Below are positions 53,635 to 62,215 of a DNA stretch of 64,000 bases, piece after piece. The DNA is taken from positions 1 through 64,000 of the forward strand of contig JASMDX010000055.1 in the NCBI GenBank assembly GCA_030752605.1. Reading direction: 5' to 3'. Below the pieces are notes generated by a model. It had not been told where the DNA came from. It worked only from the letters and a program-made list of their open reading frames with translations, and made no database searches. This stretch comes from GCA-2731375 sp002731375 (GTDB lineage: Bacteria; Pseudomonadota; Alphaproteobacteria; GCA-2731375). The position numbers and the translations under genes are program-made. The first letter of the stretch is position 1. Each line of letters starts with the position of its first letter.

Positions 53635-54804
53635 TCACTTCATGTCGTCATAGTATGCCCGCAGGACATTGAGTACTTCCGGACGGCTGAACTCTACGGG
53701 TATCTGCTCTCCATTCGCGAACATCTCGCGCAGCCTGGTGCCTGATATATTGAGCCGGTCTTCTTCCCCATGCGGACAGGTTCGGGCGGTCGCCATGCCG
53801 CCGCATTTGAAGCAGTGAAACGTGATGTCAATTTTCAGCGGCTGAATTTCCATACTGCCCTTGTCGATCTGATCGAAGATGTGATGCGCGTCGAGCGGTC
53901 CGTAGTAGTCGCCAAGCCCAGCATGGTCGCGCCCGACCACCAGATGTGAACAGCCGAAATTCTGCCGGAATACCGCGTGCAGCAAGGCCTCACGCGGCCC
54001 GGCGTAGCGCATTTCTATGGGATATCCGGCCTGGATAACGGTGCCGGGAACGAAATAGTTCGCGACCAGGGCATCGATCGAGGCGACCCGGACATCCGCC
54101 GGAATGTCGCCAGACTTTAACGCGCCAAGGACCTGATGGATCAACAACCCGTCGCAGATCTCGACGGCGATCTTGGCCAAGTATTCATGGCTGCGGTGCA
54201 TGGGATTACGGGTCTGGAAGGCGGCGACCGTGCTCCAGCCCTGAGCCTGGAACAGGGCCCGGGTGTCTTCTGGGCGATAGTATAGTACGGGATAGGATTC
54301 GGCGTAATGGCCTTCGTTCAGCGCAGTCACCGGACCGGCCAGGTTGACGGCGCCCTGCCGCATCACCTTCTCAACCCCCGCATGAGCGATGTCGGTAGTG
54401 CGGTAAACGTGAGTGCATTCAAAAGCCTTTTCGATGGCGTATTTTTCCGCCACTTCGAGAATGCCGAAAACCGTCCCGGCCTCATCCACGAGGGCCACCT
54501 CTTCACCGACGGTAATGCCGTCGGCTAGATCACTGTCGCATGAAAGCGTAATCGGGATTGGCCAGAACAGACCGTCGGCGGTCTTCATGTCCAGACAACA
54601 GCCGCGCCAGTCGGCCTCTCCCATGAAGCCGGTAAGCGGCGTATAGGCGCCCATCGCCAGCATCAGCAGGTCCGAGACCTCGCGGCTGGACATCGGAACC
54701 TGCCGCAACGCCCCCGCGCGTTGCAAAGCGCCTTGCCGCTCGGCCTCGGGCGCAAGCAGTGGATTGAGCGGGCCGTTTCCATGTGGCGGTGTGAGCTTCG
54801 ACAT
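53635..54804 (-). CDS. sat: Sulfate adenylyltransferase (dissimilatory-type ATP sulfurylase)
   Basis: A 389-residue ATP sulfurylase. In a sulfur oxidiser it runs in reverse, converting APS and pyrophosphate to sulfate and ATP. The nucleotide motif is FQTRNPMHRSHEYLAK near residue 196, followed by VVGRDHAGLGDYYGPLDAH and the C-terminal CHPGEE-like Cys segment (FKCGGMATARTCPHGEE) that binds zinc in this class. It is the last gene of the aprM-aprB-aprA-phosphoesterase-sat operon, 43 bp after the phosphoesterase. The downstream gene converges. Confidence 0.95.
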   Translation of the reverse strand: MSKLTPPHGNGPLNPLLAPEAERQGALQRAGALRQVPMSSREVSDLLMLAMGAYTPLTGFMGEADWRGCCLDMKTADGLFWPIPITLSCDSDLADGITVGEEVALVDEAGTVFGILEVAEKYAIEKAFECTHVYRTTDIAHAGVEKVMRQGAVNLAGPVTALNEGHYAESYPVLYYRPEDTRALFQAQGWSTVAAFQTRNPMHRSHEYLAKIAVEICDGLLIHQVLGALKSGDIPADVRVASIDALVANYFVPGTVIQAGYPIEMRYAGPREALLHAVFRQNFGCSHLVVGRDHAGLGDYYGPLDAHHIFDQIDKGSMEIQPLKIDITFHCFKCGGMATARTCPHGEEDRLNISGTRLREMFANGEQIPVEFSRPEVLNVLRAYYDDMK

Positions 54805-54847
54805 CTTGCTTGTCTCTCCCTTGGTATCAATTCTCTAGCGTCTATTT

Positions 54848-55642
54848 TCAAGGAACACTGCATCGCGAGTCCGCTCCGAAACCAACCAAGCGGGTCTCGG
54901 AAGCAAAGCCCCAAGCCGCCACCAATCTGTGCACCTGATAGACCGGCTGCTCCGCCATTCTAGGTGCATAGTGGCCGTAGCGCTTGTCGACAGCGACCGA
55001 GGGGACGGTACTGGCGGCAACGCCACCCACCATCGCCATCCAAGGGCGGTGCATATGACCAGTAAAGATTCGGACCATCTGGCGATGCCGCGAGATCAAC
55101 GCCGCGAGATCGGCCACCGCCTCGCGGCGCTGGTAGGCAAACGGGTCAGGCGCGGCGGGTACATCAAAGGGTGGATGATGCATGAACAAGGCGGTTGGCC
55201 GGTCCGGTGCCTCACTCAGGGTGGCGTCGAGCGCCGCCAAGCGGTGATGGCAAAAGTCTCCTTTGGCATCATCGTCAGACAAGGAGTCAACCGCGATTAG
55301 CCTTATTGGATGGTCCTCGACAGCATAATGTATGAAACTACAATCGGACGACACGTATCCTTCGTCCGCAAAGGCCTGCATCATGCCTTCCCGGCCATCA
55401 CGGTTGCCGGGGGTAACGTAGAGAGGCGCCTGCAGCGCCGCGAGGAGTGACCCAGCGTGGGCGAATTCCTCCGCCTGGCCGTTTTGGGTCACATCGCCCG
55501 TGTGGATGACGACGTCAGGCGGTGGGTCGAGGCCATTGATATCCGCAATGCAGGCGCGAAGATCCTCCGTCCGCGCCTGGAACATCGGGTCCACCGCGCT
55601 GTCGGCCACTAAGTGGGTATCGGCGATCTGAGCAATGATCAT
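54848..55642 (-). CDS. CpdA-like metallophosphodiesterase in the apr-sat operon
   Basis: A 264-residue calcineurin-like phosphoesterase. The metal motifs are IIAQIADTHLVAD, VIHTGDVTQNGQ, YVTPGNRDGREG, LFMHHPPFDVP and IFTGHMHRPW. This is the class III cyclic-nucleotide phosphodiesterase pattern, with GNRD in place of GNHD. The ATG at 55642 follows GGCCGGGGC. It lies between aprA (59 bp) and sat (43 bp), so it is expressed with sulfite oxidation. A cAMP phosphodiesterase is the family default, but hydrolysis of AMP-containing products such as APS or pAp is an obvious alternative. Confidence 0.85.
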   Translation of the reverse strand: MIIAQIADTHLVADSAVDPMFQARTEDLRACIADINGLDPPPDVVIHTGDVTQNGQAEEFAHAGSLLAALQAPLYVTPGNRDGREGMMQAFADEGYVSSDCSFIHYAVEDHPIRLIAVDSLSDDDAKGDFCHHRLAALDATLSEAPDRPTALFMHHPPFDVPAAPDPFAYQRREAVADLAALISRHRQMVRIFTGHMHRPWMAMVGGVAASTVPSVAVDKRYGHYAPRMAEQPVYQVHRLVAAWGFASETRLVGFGADSRCSVP

Positions 55643-55701
55643 TGCCCCGGCCACCGACAGAGGGTTCTCGCTACATCAAAGGGTTCTACGGCGGGCTTCC
55701 T

Positions 55702-57546
55702 TTAATCGACGATGTGATAGACGGGGGCCTTCTCCATTTCCCACCTTCCAGTGTCCCGGTCGTATTGGGACAGGGTAAAGCAGTGCCAATCATCATCATC
55801 CAGTTTCGGATGATCGGCCCGGTAATAGTACCCCGGCCAGCGCGTTTCCTTCCTGAACATTGTGTGCTGGGTCACGCACTCCGAAGCCAGGACCCGGTGG
55901 CGAAGCTCCCACGAGCGCTGCAGCTGATGTAGGTCTTCGGCACCAAGGTATTCAAGGTCTTCCCGCAACATGTCCAGCAGTTCAATCCCGCGGGTGAGCA
56001 GCGGCTCGTTCGTCGTGTAGTGGGAACTGATACCACCAACGTATTCATCCATGATCTTCTCCAGACGCTGAAGGCCTTGGATAGGCAGCAGATAACTTGG
56101 CGAAACGGTTCCCGCGACGATCTCGCTGCGGCCGAGTTGATAATTCTCCAAAGGCTGGAAGATAACATTCTTGAGATCTTCGTACTCCGCTTCGCTCACT
56201 TCCGGCGTCTCATTGCGCATATCGTTGACATAGTTGACCGCCGCCTTGCCAGCGATTCGGCCTTCCGTGAAGGATCCCGACGAGAACTTGTGCGCGGTGC
56301 CGCCGATGGTGTCGCCTGCGCCAAACAGCCCGTCGACGGTCATCATCCGGTTATAGCCCCATTGGTAATCCGAGGGAGCGTAATCCGCCGGTCCACTGGC
56401 CCAGGCGCCAGAACAGGTAGCATGAGAGCCCATGACATAAGGCTCCGACGAAGTCAGTTCGGGATTGATATGCTTGGGATCAATGTTCTGCGATGCCCAG
56501 ACAACCGCCTGTCCAATCGTCATGCCGAGAAAGTTCTCCCAGCCGACCTGTTCTTTATGCGGATCCTGGAAGGCCTCTTTCGTCACCATACGGATGGGGC
56601 CGCGGCCAGCCTTGACCTCCTCCAAAAATGCGTGGTTACGCAAACAGGTCGGCACCGGGTGCCGATCGACATAGTCTCCCACTAATTCCTTGGTGTGTTC
56701 GTACCAGTTAGACTCGTACTCATTGCCATAGGCATTTTCGGTATAGGTCTTGAGGTGCAGGAAATAGGCACCGACTGGGCCATAGCCATCCTTGAAACGG
56801 GTCAGAACGATCCGGTTCTCCATCTGCGTCATCTTGGCGCCGGCGAGGATTGGCAATGCATAAGCGGACGCGCTGCTCCATGGTGCGTACCAAGTCCGGC
56901 CCATGCCTTCACCGGTCGCACGGGGCTTGAAGATATGCGAGGCACCACCGGCCGCGACGATGACGGCCTTGGCGCGGAAGACATAGAAATCCCCGGTACG
57001 GACGTTGAAGCCGACGGCGCCCGCGACCCGGTTCGGGTTCGTCTTGTCCTTCAGCAGGTGGGTTACCATGATCCGGTTGTAGACCTCGGTGGCTGCCTTG
57101 CGCGCGGCCTCGGCGACGATCGGCTTGTAGCTTTCGCCATGGATCATGATCTGCCATTGGCCTTCGCGCAGATAGCGCCCGGTCTCTGGGTCCTTCATAA
57201 TGGGCAGGCCCCACTCTTCGAACTTGTGCACCGTGGAGTCCACATGCCGGGCGATATCGTAACCCAGATCCTCGCGCACCAAGCCCATTAGGTCGTTACG
57301 GGCATAGCGGACATGATCTTCGGGCTGGTTTTCGTCCCACTGCATGCCCATATAACAATTGATCGCATACAGGCCTTGCGCGACAGCGCCGCTGCGCTCG
57401 ATATTCGCCTTCTCGACACAGACAACCTTTAAGTCGCGTCCCCAATATCTGGATTCATACGTTGCTCCACAGCCGGCCATGCCGCCGCCGATGACGAGAA
57501 TATCCGAATCCACCAAAACTGTTTTTCTACGATTGAACAAACTCAT
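55702..57546 (-). CDS. aprA: Adenylylsulfate reductase alpha subunit
   Basis: A 614-residue FAD subunit of dissimilatory APS reductase, used here to oxidise sulfite with AMP to APS. The FAD motif is ILVIGGGMAGCGATYESRYW, then VEKANIERSGAVAQGLYAIN. WASGPADYAPSDYQWGYNRM, GAGDTIGGTAHKFSSGSFTE and WELRHRVLASECVTQHTMFR include Trp and Arg/His residues of the APS pocket. It overlaps the aprB stop by one base (TAATG-type junction), so they are translated together. It is full length and matches the sulfur-oxidiser form. Confidence 0.96.
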   Translation of the reverse strand: MSLFNRRKTVLVDSDILVIGGGMAGCGATYESRYWGRDLKVVCVEKANIERSGAVAQGLYAINCYMGMQWDENQPEDHVRYARNDLMGLVREDLGYDIARHVDSTVHKFEEWGLPIMKDPETGRYLREGQWQIMIHGESYKPIVAEAARKAATEVYNRIMVTHLLKDKTNPNRVAGAVGFNVRTGDFYVFRAKAVIVAAGGASHIFKPRATGEGMGRTWYAPWSSASAYALPILAGAKMTQMENRIVLTRFKDGYGPVGAYFLHLKTYTENAYGNEYESNWYEHTKELVGDYVDRHPVPTCLRNHAFLEEVKAGRGPIRMVTKEAFQDPHKEQVGWENFLGMTIGQAVVWASQNIDPKHINPELTSSEPYVMGSHATCSGAWASGPADYAPSDYQWGYNRMMTVDGLFGAGDTIGGTAHKFSSGSFTEGRIAGKAAVNYVNDMRNETPEVSEAEYEDLKNVIFQPLENYQLGRSEIVAGTVSPSYLLPIQGLQRLEKIMDEYVGGISSHYTTNEPLLTRGIELLDMLREDLEYLGAEDLHQLQRSWELRHRVLASECVTQHTMFRKETRWPGYYYRADHPKLDDDDWHCFTLSQYDRDTGRWEMEKAPVYHIVD

Positions 57547-58007
57547 TATACCAATCCTTGCTTGAGCTTATCTGGAGTCAACGCGGGCAGTTTTTCTATG
57601 TTGAGCGCGTCCGGTTCGTGGGAAAGTTCCTCCCCCTTGAGAGCTTCCTGGGTTGGCGCTTCGTAATCGGATGGCGCCTTGATCGATCCCCACGGCGTTG
57701 TTCTGATCGGGGAAACGAAATTCTTTTCGCGTCCGTCCCGGAACTTGATTTTCCAGGAAATCGTGCCCTTCTCCTCTTCCCGAAGCGCCCGAACGCTGTG
57801 CCCCAAGGGCGCAAAGTCGGCGTAGCCACGGCAATCGATCGCGTTTTGCGGACACATCTTTACACAGGAGTAACATTCCCAACACATGTTGGGTTCGATA
57901 TTAACCGCACGGCGATAGGTGGTATCGATGTGCATGATGTCGGACGGGCAGATATCGACGCAATGTCCGCAGCCGTCGCAGCGAGTCATATAGACAAATG
58001 TCGGCAT
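57546..58007 (-). CDS. aprB: Adenylylsulfate reductase beta subunit
   Basis: A 153-residue iron-sulfur subunit that passes electrons from AprA. It holds two [4Fe-4S] clusters: CDGCGHCVDICPSDI near residue 10 and CWECYSCVKMCPQNAID near residue 42. Its C-terminal half (ISWKIKFRDGREKNFVSPIR) is the arm that wraps around AprA. It lies 43 bp after aprM, with its 3' end overlapping aprA by one base. Confidence 0.97.
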   Translation of the reverse strand: MPTFVYMTRCDGCGHCVDICPSDIMHIDTTYRRAVNIEPNMCWECYSCVKMCPQNAIDCRGYADFAPLGHSVRALREEEKGTISWKIKFRDGREKNFVSPIRTTPWGSIKAPSDYEAPTQEALKGEELSHEPDALNIEKLPALTPDKLKQGLV

Positions 58008-58050
58008 GATGGTCCGTTATCTCCTGAATCTACGGGCAATAATGAGCTGA

Positions 58051-58836
58051 TCAATAATGTCGCGGCAACCGGCGGGGATTGCCAAGAGTTTCCGGTTTGT
58101 CGGCTGGGGCCGGCAGGTTGCTCCTCGAACCGTTGGCGTTTTCCACCCGTTTCTGCAAGGCCGCCGCGGGTTTGAAAAACATATGTGAAAATTTGGACCA
58201 CGGAACCGATCCGAAGAGCACCGTCGTGGTGATCAGGTACAAACCAAGGAACACACTTGTCCATGAGCTGCTCATCGCCTGCAGATAGGCCCAGATCAGG
58301 CCCAGTGTCACGCTGGCAAGAAGCGAGAGGATGAACAGGTCGGCACGCACGATGCGGAACGGTGAATTACCCTCGGCCGCGACGTCGACCCGAATGAAAA
58401 ACCAAAACCAGTAACCGCCAAGGCAAACCAACAGAGCCCCGATACTCCATAATTGTGGCAGGATGGCCGGCGTGGGGGTGGCAGGCGTTGGGTACCCGAA
58501 AACCATGATGACGGTCGTTAGCACGTAAATCAAAAAGCCATACATTGTCAGAAGATGCGCAATCCGGCGCCGCGCATTGCAGAATTCACCGGATGTCAAA
58601 CCATCCAGCACGGCGGTTTGAACCGCCAGTGAGACCATTTCCCCACCACTGACTTGCCGCGTCCCTTTATTTTTCGCTTTTCGCCAATTGTTGAAGAAAT
58701 ACTTGGCGCTCTTCTTGTGAATGGTGTCATACAGCGTGCCGCCCACGACCAAGATAATCATGACGACGATGTACGTCTGCATGACGCAAGGCGCTATGGA
58801 CGCCGAAAGTGCGGCGAAGGGATTACTGGTAAACAT
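58051..58836 (-). CDS. aprM: Membrane anchor of APS reductase
   Basis: A 261-residue integral-membrane protein. About five hydrophobic segments are visible, for example MQTYIVVMIILVVGGTLY, LLTMYGFLIYVLTTVIMVFG, LWSIGALLVCLGGYWFWFFI and LFILSLLASVTLGLIWAYLQ. A charged loop (KYFFNNWRKAKNKGTRQVSG) and KFSHMFFKPAAALQK near the end are typical of respiratory anchor subunits. In sulfur oxidisers such as Allochromatium, aprM lies before aprBA and links the enzyme to the quinone pool. The ATG at 58836 follows GAGG by 7 bases. It is the first gene of the apr-sat operon. Confidence 0.88.
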   Translation of the reverse strand: MFTSNPFAALSASIAPCVMQTYIVVMIILVVGGTLYDTIHKKSAKYFFNNWRKAKNKGTRQVSGGEMVSLAVQTAVLDGLTSGEFCNARRRIAHLLTMYGFLIYVLTTVIMVFGYPTPATPTPAILPQLWSIGALLVCLGGYWFWFFIRVDVAAEGNSPFRIVRADLFILSLLASVTLGLIWAYLQAMSSSWTSVFLGLYLITTTVLFGSVPWSKFSHMFFKPAAALQKRVENANGSRSNLPAPADKPETLGNPRRLPRHY

Positions 58837-59488
58837 CAAATTACCTCAATATTGGTCCGTTATTTTCAACGCAGGGGGCGCGGATTGTCCCGGCGTCCTA
58901 TGCAAGTCACACTTGCTTCGTTCCCGAAGGTCGGCATCTCACCGGTCCCACCCCATTCCGCGCTTGTTTTTTTTGGTTCCGAGTGCATGGCGCGACTCAG
59001 TCCGTCAATTTCGAAGGTGACAAGTTTACGACAAACTAGCAATATCTAAAATTAGAAATTCGTCGCTTTCCCCATATTTCTCGAATGTGGCGCGGCTTTC
59101 CCTGCCAAGTTGTCGTAGGAACCTGATGACGGTTTTTGGGCACTGGGGCATCGGGCGTTATTGGATCAAGACTGGGGGTTCAGCGTCAAGTGTTTGGCCC
59201 AGAGGCGTCCACAGTGGTCGTGGTTGCCCGATTGGACCTCAGCATCACCACATATGGATTATCCGACGTTCGTTCGTCCCAAAAGCTCGACGATGCGTTC
59301 CCAATACGCGCCGCGTTCGGGAATAATGATACCCGGCGACGCCAAAGGCTATTGGTATGGTGAGGTCAAACGACAATGACTCATCCTGACAAGGACGCGT
59401 CGGATATGTCGTGCTTGGCCATTTCCACGAAATTTCATGTATGTTATGTATAAGGCTGAGTACAAATGACAGATCTGGGATTCTCGCG
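58837..59488. other. Divergent spacer between the apr-sat operon and the small acidic gene
   Basis: About 650 bp without a gene I can support. Short ORFs near 59136-59379 have no ribosome site and no recognisable similarity. It must contain the promoter of the apr-sat operon (leftward) and that of the small exported protein (rightward). No confident -35/-10 pair or regulator box was found. Confidence 0.4.
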
Positions 59489-59707
59489 ATGAAGGCTATT
59501 GTAGTTCTCTTTGCCCTGACAGTGCTAATGTTGTTTGCCGCCATCAACGCGAACGCAGCAATCCATCCGTTAAGTACCCATCAAGAAATGATGGCAAGCG
59601 ATCAGAACGGCAGCCAGACTGATAATATTATCGTTGCGCAAGCCAAGCCTAAAGAAGACGAAGATGACGAGGATGAGGATGAGGATTTAGACGAAGAAAA
59701 TTGCTGA
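59489..59707 (+). CDS. Small exported acidic protein
   Basis: A 72-residue protein with a Sec signal peptide (IVVLFALTVLMLFAAINANA, cleavage after the second AxA). The mature part of about 48 residues ends in an extreme acidic run, EDEDDEDEDEDLDEENC, with a C-terminal Cys as the penultimate feature before the stop. The ATG at 59489 has TGGGA upstream, and the longer frame is rejected. It lies in the sulfur-oxidation block, 113 bp before the periplasmic rhodanese in the same direction. I do not recognise the family; divalent-metal binding or acting as an anionic partner of Sox proteins is speculation. Confidence 0.65.
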   Translation: MKAIVVLFALTVLMLFAAINANAAIHPLSTHQEMMASDQNGSQTDNIIVAQAKPKEDEDDEDEDEDLDEENC

Positions 59708-59820
59708 TCCGCCTGCCATCGACTACCCTGGAGCAAGTTCATTAGTTTCCAACGATCCGAAGATAATCAAACCTCAATGCAAGAAAACCATCGGGTAACA
59801 ACAAAGGGAAGGACAGAGAA

Positions 59821-60414
59821 ATGAAGACATTATTAGCAGTGGCTCTGGCGTTCTGCCTAGGCTCGGTCTCAGCAATAGCTGCCGAGGTTCGCATCACCAA
59901 GGAGATGAAATCGGTTTCGGTCTCCACCGAAGACGGCGATGTTGTCATCAAACGCAATCCTGACGAAAAGAACACGATCAATCCGGCGTTCGCGAAAACC
60001 TCGCGCAAATGCCCACCGTTTTGCATTCAACCCTTTGAAGTCGCGCCCGGCGTTAAGACCGTTGGCGAGTTAGAGGTTATTAATTTTCTGAAGAACAAGA
60101 AGGGCGTCGTGGTCGATGCCCGCACCGTGGAATGGCATGTCCGGGGCACCATCCCGGGCGCCAAGAACATCCCCTTCACACAAGTTGCCAGCCGGCTTAA
60201 TGAGCTCGGCTGTGCCAAATCGAACGGCAAGTGGGACTGCGCCAATGCCAAGGATGTTCTGCTGTTCTGCAACGGCTTGTGGTGCGGCCAGTCGCCCACC
60301 GCCATTCGGGCCATGCTGCGCGAGGGCTATCCGGCAAGCAAGATCAACTATTACCGTGGAGGAATGCAGGGCTGGGAATCAGTCGGGCTTACGGTGGTTG
60401 AAGGTTCAATGTAG
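59821..60414 (+). CDS. Periplasmic rhodanese-domain sulfurtransferase
   Basis: A 197-residue exported protein. The signal peptide is LLAVALAFCLGSVSAIAA (cleavage after SAIAA). An N-terminal module has TSRKCPPFCIQPFEVAPGV, a conserved CxxxC-like motif. The rhodanese domain follows: VVDARTVEWHVRGTIPGAKN and the catalytic loop FCNGLWCGQSP, in which the second Cys is the persulfide site. RGGMQGWESVGLTV ends the fold. An AGGGAAGG site precedes the ATG. It sits between the apr and sox operons and ends with a clear terminator, so it probably handles sulfane sulfur in the periplasm. Confidence 0.88.
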   Translation: MKTLLAVALAFCLGSVSAIAAEVRITKEMKSVSVSTEDGDVVIKRNPDEKNTINPAFAKTSRKCPPFCIQPFEVAPGVKTVGELEVINFLKNKKGVVVDARTVEWHVRGTIPGAKNIPFTQVASRLNELGCAKSNGKWDCANAKDVLLFCNGLWCGQSPTAIRAMLREGYPASKINYYRGGMQGWESVGLTVVEGSM

Positions 60415-60439
60415 CTTCGGTCGAATAGCAGGGCGAATG

Positions 60440-60470
60440 GGGCCGCCGCTTAATCGTGGCGGCCCTTTTT
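60440..60470 (+). terminator. Rho-independent terminator of the rhodanese gene
   Basis: A perfect 8-bp stem, GGGCCGCC (60440-60447) and GGCGGCCC (60458-60465), with a 10-nt loop and an immediate T5 run (60466-60470). It lies 26 bp after the rhodanese stop. No A-run precedes the stem, so it acts mainly in the rightward direction and not on soxA. Confidence 0.92.
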
Positions 60471-60488
60471 CGCGTGTCGTAGGGTCGT

Positions 60489-61298
60489 TCAGTTCCGGAC
60501 CGCCGGTGTCTCGACGGGCAGACCCCTTCCCCGCGCGGCAAGGTACAATTCCAGATTAACGTATTCGTCGGAGCCGTAGCCGTAAGGCCGCGCCCGAATG
60601 TTCTTGTCGCAACCACGGAAGCGCCGATGCAAAGAGCCAAGCCTTTGCCACGCCAGCCGGTACAGGGGAAAGCCGTTACTATGCCCTTGGCTGAGCAGAT
60701 TGGCCCGCGCCAGATTGCCGGCGTTGTCCTCGTGACAATGTTTGCACGCCAGATTCAGTTGCCCACGGCGTTGAAAGTATTGCGCTTTGCCTTTCTCGAA
60801 GAACGGTGCGGCGGGACCATTGATCTTGACATTCACTGGCATGTCGCGGGATTGGCCCTTAACGTAGACGGTCATCGCTAGCATCTTGTTCGATTCCCAC
60901 TTGAAGGGTTTCGCCTCCATCCGTTGTTTGCGGCAGATGTTGATCTGCTGTTCGACGTTCTTCAATTTGCCTAGCGATTTGTCAAATACCGGATAGCGGG
61001 TTGCCACGCCCTTCATGCTTTGGGCAGCATCGTCGTGGCAGGATGCACAGGATTTTCCGGCCTTGCCCTGCGCCTTCAACCACAGTTCCTCGCCCTGGTC
61101 CATCCAGATCGACGACGGATTCGCGAAATCATCGTCCTGCATGGCGCGGGTTTCCTTGCTCGCGTACGTATAACCGCTGCGCAGTTCGCCGGATTGGTAT
61201 TTACCCCAATCCTTGGCCTTGGCGGCGAATCCATAAAGGCTGGCACCCGCAACCACCGCCAACACGACGAACAGGCCAAAATATCGCTTGACGCCCAT
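60489..61298 (-). CDS. soxA: Thiosulfate-oxidising c-type cytochrome SoxA
   Basis: A 269-residue periplasmic dihaem cytochrome that, with SoxX, couples thiosulfate to the SoxYZ carrier. The signal segment is YFGLFVVLAVVAGASLYGFA. Haem-binding CxxCH motifs are SCASCHDD near residue 85 and ACKHCHED near residue 190. The catalytic Cys that ligates the active-site haem as persulfide is in FRGCDKNIRARPYGYGSDEY near residue 235. It is the last gene of the tsuA-soxXYZA run and converges on the rhodanese gene. Confidence 0.95.
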   Translation of the reverse strand: MGVKRYFGLFVVLAVVAGASLYGFAAKAKDWGKYQSGELRSGYTYASKETRAMQDDDFANPSSIWMDQGEELWLKAQGKAGKSCASCHDDAAQSMKGVATRYPVFDKSLGKLKNVEQQINICRKQRMEAKPFKWESNKMLAMTVYVKGQSRDMPVNVKINGPAAPFFEKGKAQYFQRRGQLNLACKHCHEDNAGNLARANLLSQGHSNGFPLYRLAWQRLGSLHRRFRGCDKNIRARPYGYGSDEYVNLELYLAARGRGLPVETPAVRN

Positions 61299-61354
61299 TA
61301 ACGTACTCTCCCTACCTATCTGTTCTTATTCCGGTCCCCCACGAGCCCGGCACG

Positions 61355-61681
61355 TCAATTGACAGTAATTGATGCCATTTTCTCATAGGTTTGGCCCCTG
61401 TCGTCGGTCCATTTGAAAACGAGCGTACCGCTCTTCTCCGCCCTGATATAAAAGGCCATATACGGATTTGCCGAAATCGCAGGATGCCAATCACTTTCGA
61501 AGACCACGGTACCGTTGTATGTGCAGATGAACTTGTTAATAATCATCCGGGGAATTTTCTTACCCTTCTTATTTTTCCTCTGGCCCGACTCCATCTTGTG
61601 AGAAATCAAAGTCTTTACCTGAAAGACTTCGCCCTTCTTGACCGACTTCGGCACTTTCACACGGGGTTTGCTTTTCGCCAT
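61355..61681 (-). CDS. soxZ: Sulfur carrier complex subunit SoxZ
   Basis: A 108-residue immunoglobulin-like subunit that pairs with SoxY. Recognisable: GEVFQVKTLISHKMESGQRK, GKKIPRMIINKFICTYNG, SANPYMAFYIRAEKSGTLVF and KWTDDRGQTYEK. There is no signal peptide, as usual: SoxZ crosses the membrane with Tat-exported SoxY. The ATG at 61681 (AGGGAA upstream) starts 23 bp after the soxY stop. Confidence 0.95.
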   Translation of the reverse strand: MAKSKPRVKVPKSVKKGEVFQVKTLISHKMESGQRKNKKGKKIPRMIINKFICTYNGTVVFESDWHPAISANPYMAFYIRAEKSGTLVFKWTDDRGQTYEKMASITVN

Positions 61682-61704
61682 CGTACTCGTTCCCTTTTCC
61701 GGTC

Positions 61705-62184
61705 TCAGCCGCCGCAACCGCCGATGGTGACCTTGACCTCGGCCTTAGCCATGAAGACCGAACCATCGCTCATCTCTGCCACCGCGATTACATTCTGTGT
61801 CTTCGCCATGCGCATCCGGGTGGCTGCGCGAGCCCGGCCGGAGGCGGGCGAAAAGCGTATGCTGGCCACGTTGGGTATCGGGTTGCCTTCAGAAAAGATA
61901 TGCACTGCCTTGACGTGATCGGCCTCGGTCATCGGGCTTTCTACCTCGAAGGCAATGGGCACCGTATTGCCGTTCTCGGCAATCTGCGGCAATTCCAGCG
62001 TAATGCGGCCTTGCTGTGTCGCCTTGTCGCCAATGATTTTCTTGATCGCCTTGGCTGCCGACGCGGAATCGGCTAGGGCCAGATTTGGCAGCAACGACGA
62101 TGTGACGAATGCCACCGCGCCGGCACCAGCCAGACGCAATGTATCGCGCCGTCCAAGCGCCACCATGTTTATTTTCCTCAACAT
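61705..62184 (-). CDS. soxY: Sulfur-binding carrier protein SoxY
   Basis: A 159-residue periplasmic carrier. A Tat-like signal is seen in ALGRRDTLRLAGAGAVAFV. The C-terminal GGCGG ends the protein, and its Cys carries the sulfur intermediates during the Sox cycle. The core contains ENGNTVPIAFEVESPMTEAD and ATRMRMAKTQNVIAVAEMSD. Two starts have ribosome sites: 62184 (GAGG) and 62166 (AGGA). The latter gives a more usual Tat N-terminus. It lies between soxX and soxZ. Confidence 0.95.
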   Translation of the reverse strand: MLRKINMVALGRRDTLRLAGAGAVAFVTSSLLPNLALADSASAAKAIKKIIGDKATQQGRITLELPQIAENGNTVPIAFEVESPMTEADHVKAVHIFSEGNPIPNVASIRFSPASGRARAATRMRMAKTQNVIAVAEMSDGSVFMAKAEVKVTIGGCGG

Positions 62185-62215
62185 TCTCGCACCTCAATCA
62201 GGTTGGTGTTAATGC

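Noticed and set aside
59136..59379. Overlapping ORFs in the apr to small-protein spacer
   Set aside because: No ribosome-binding site and no recognisable domain; three frames are equally open by chance.
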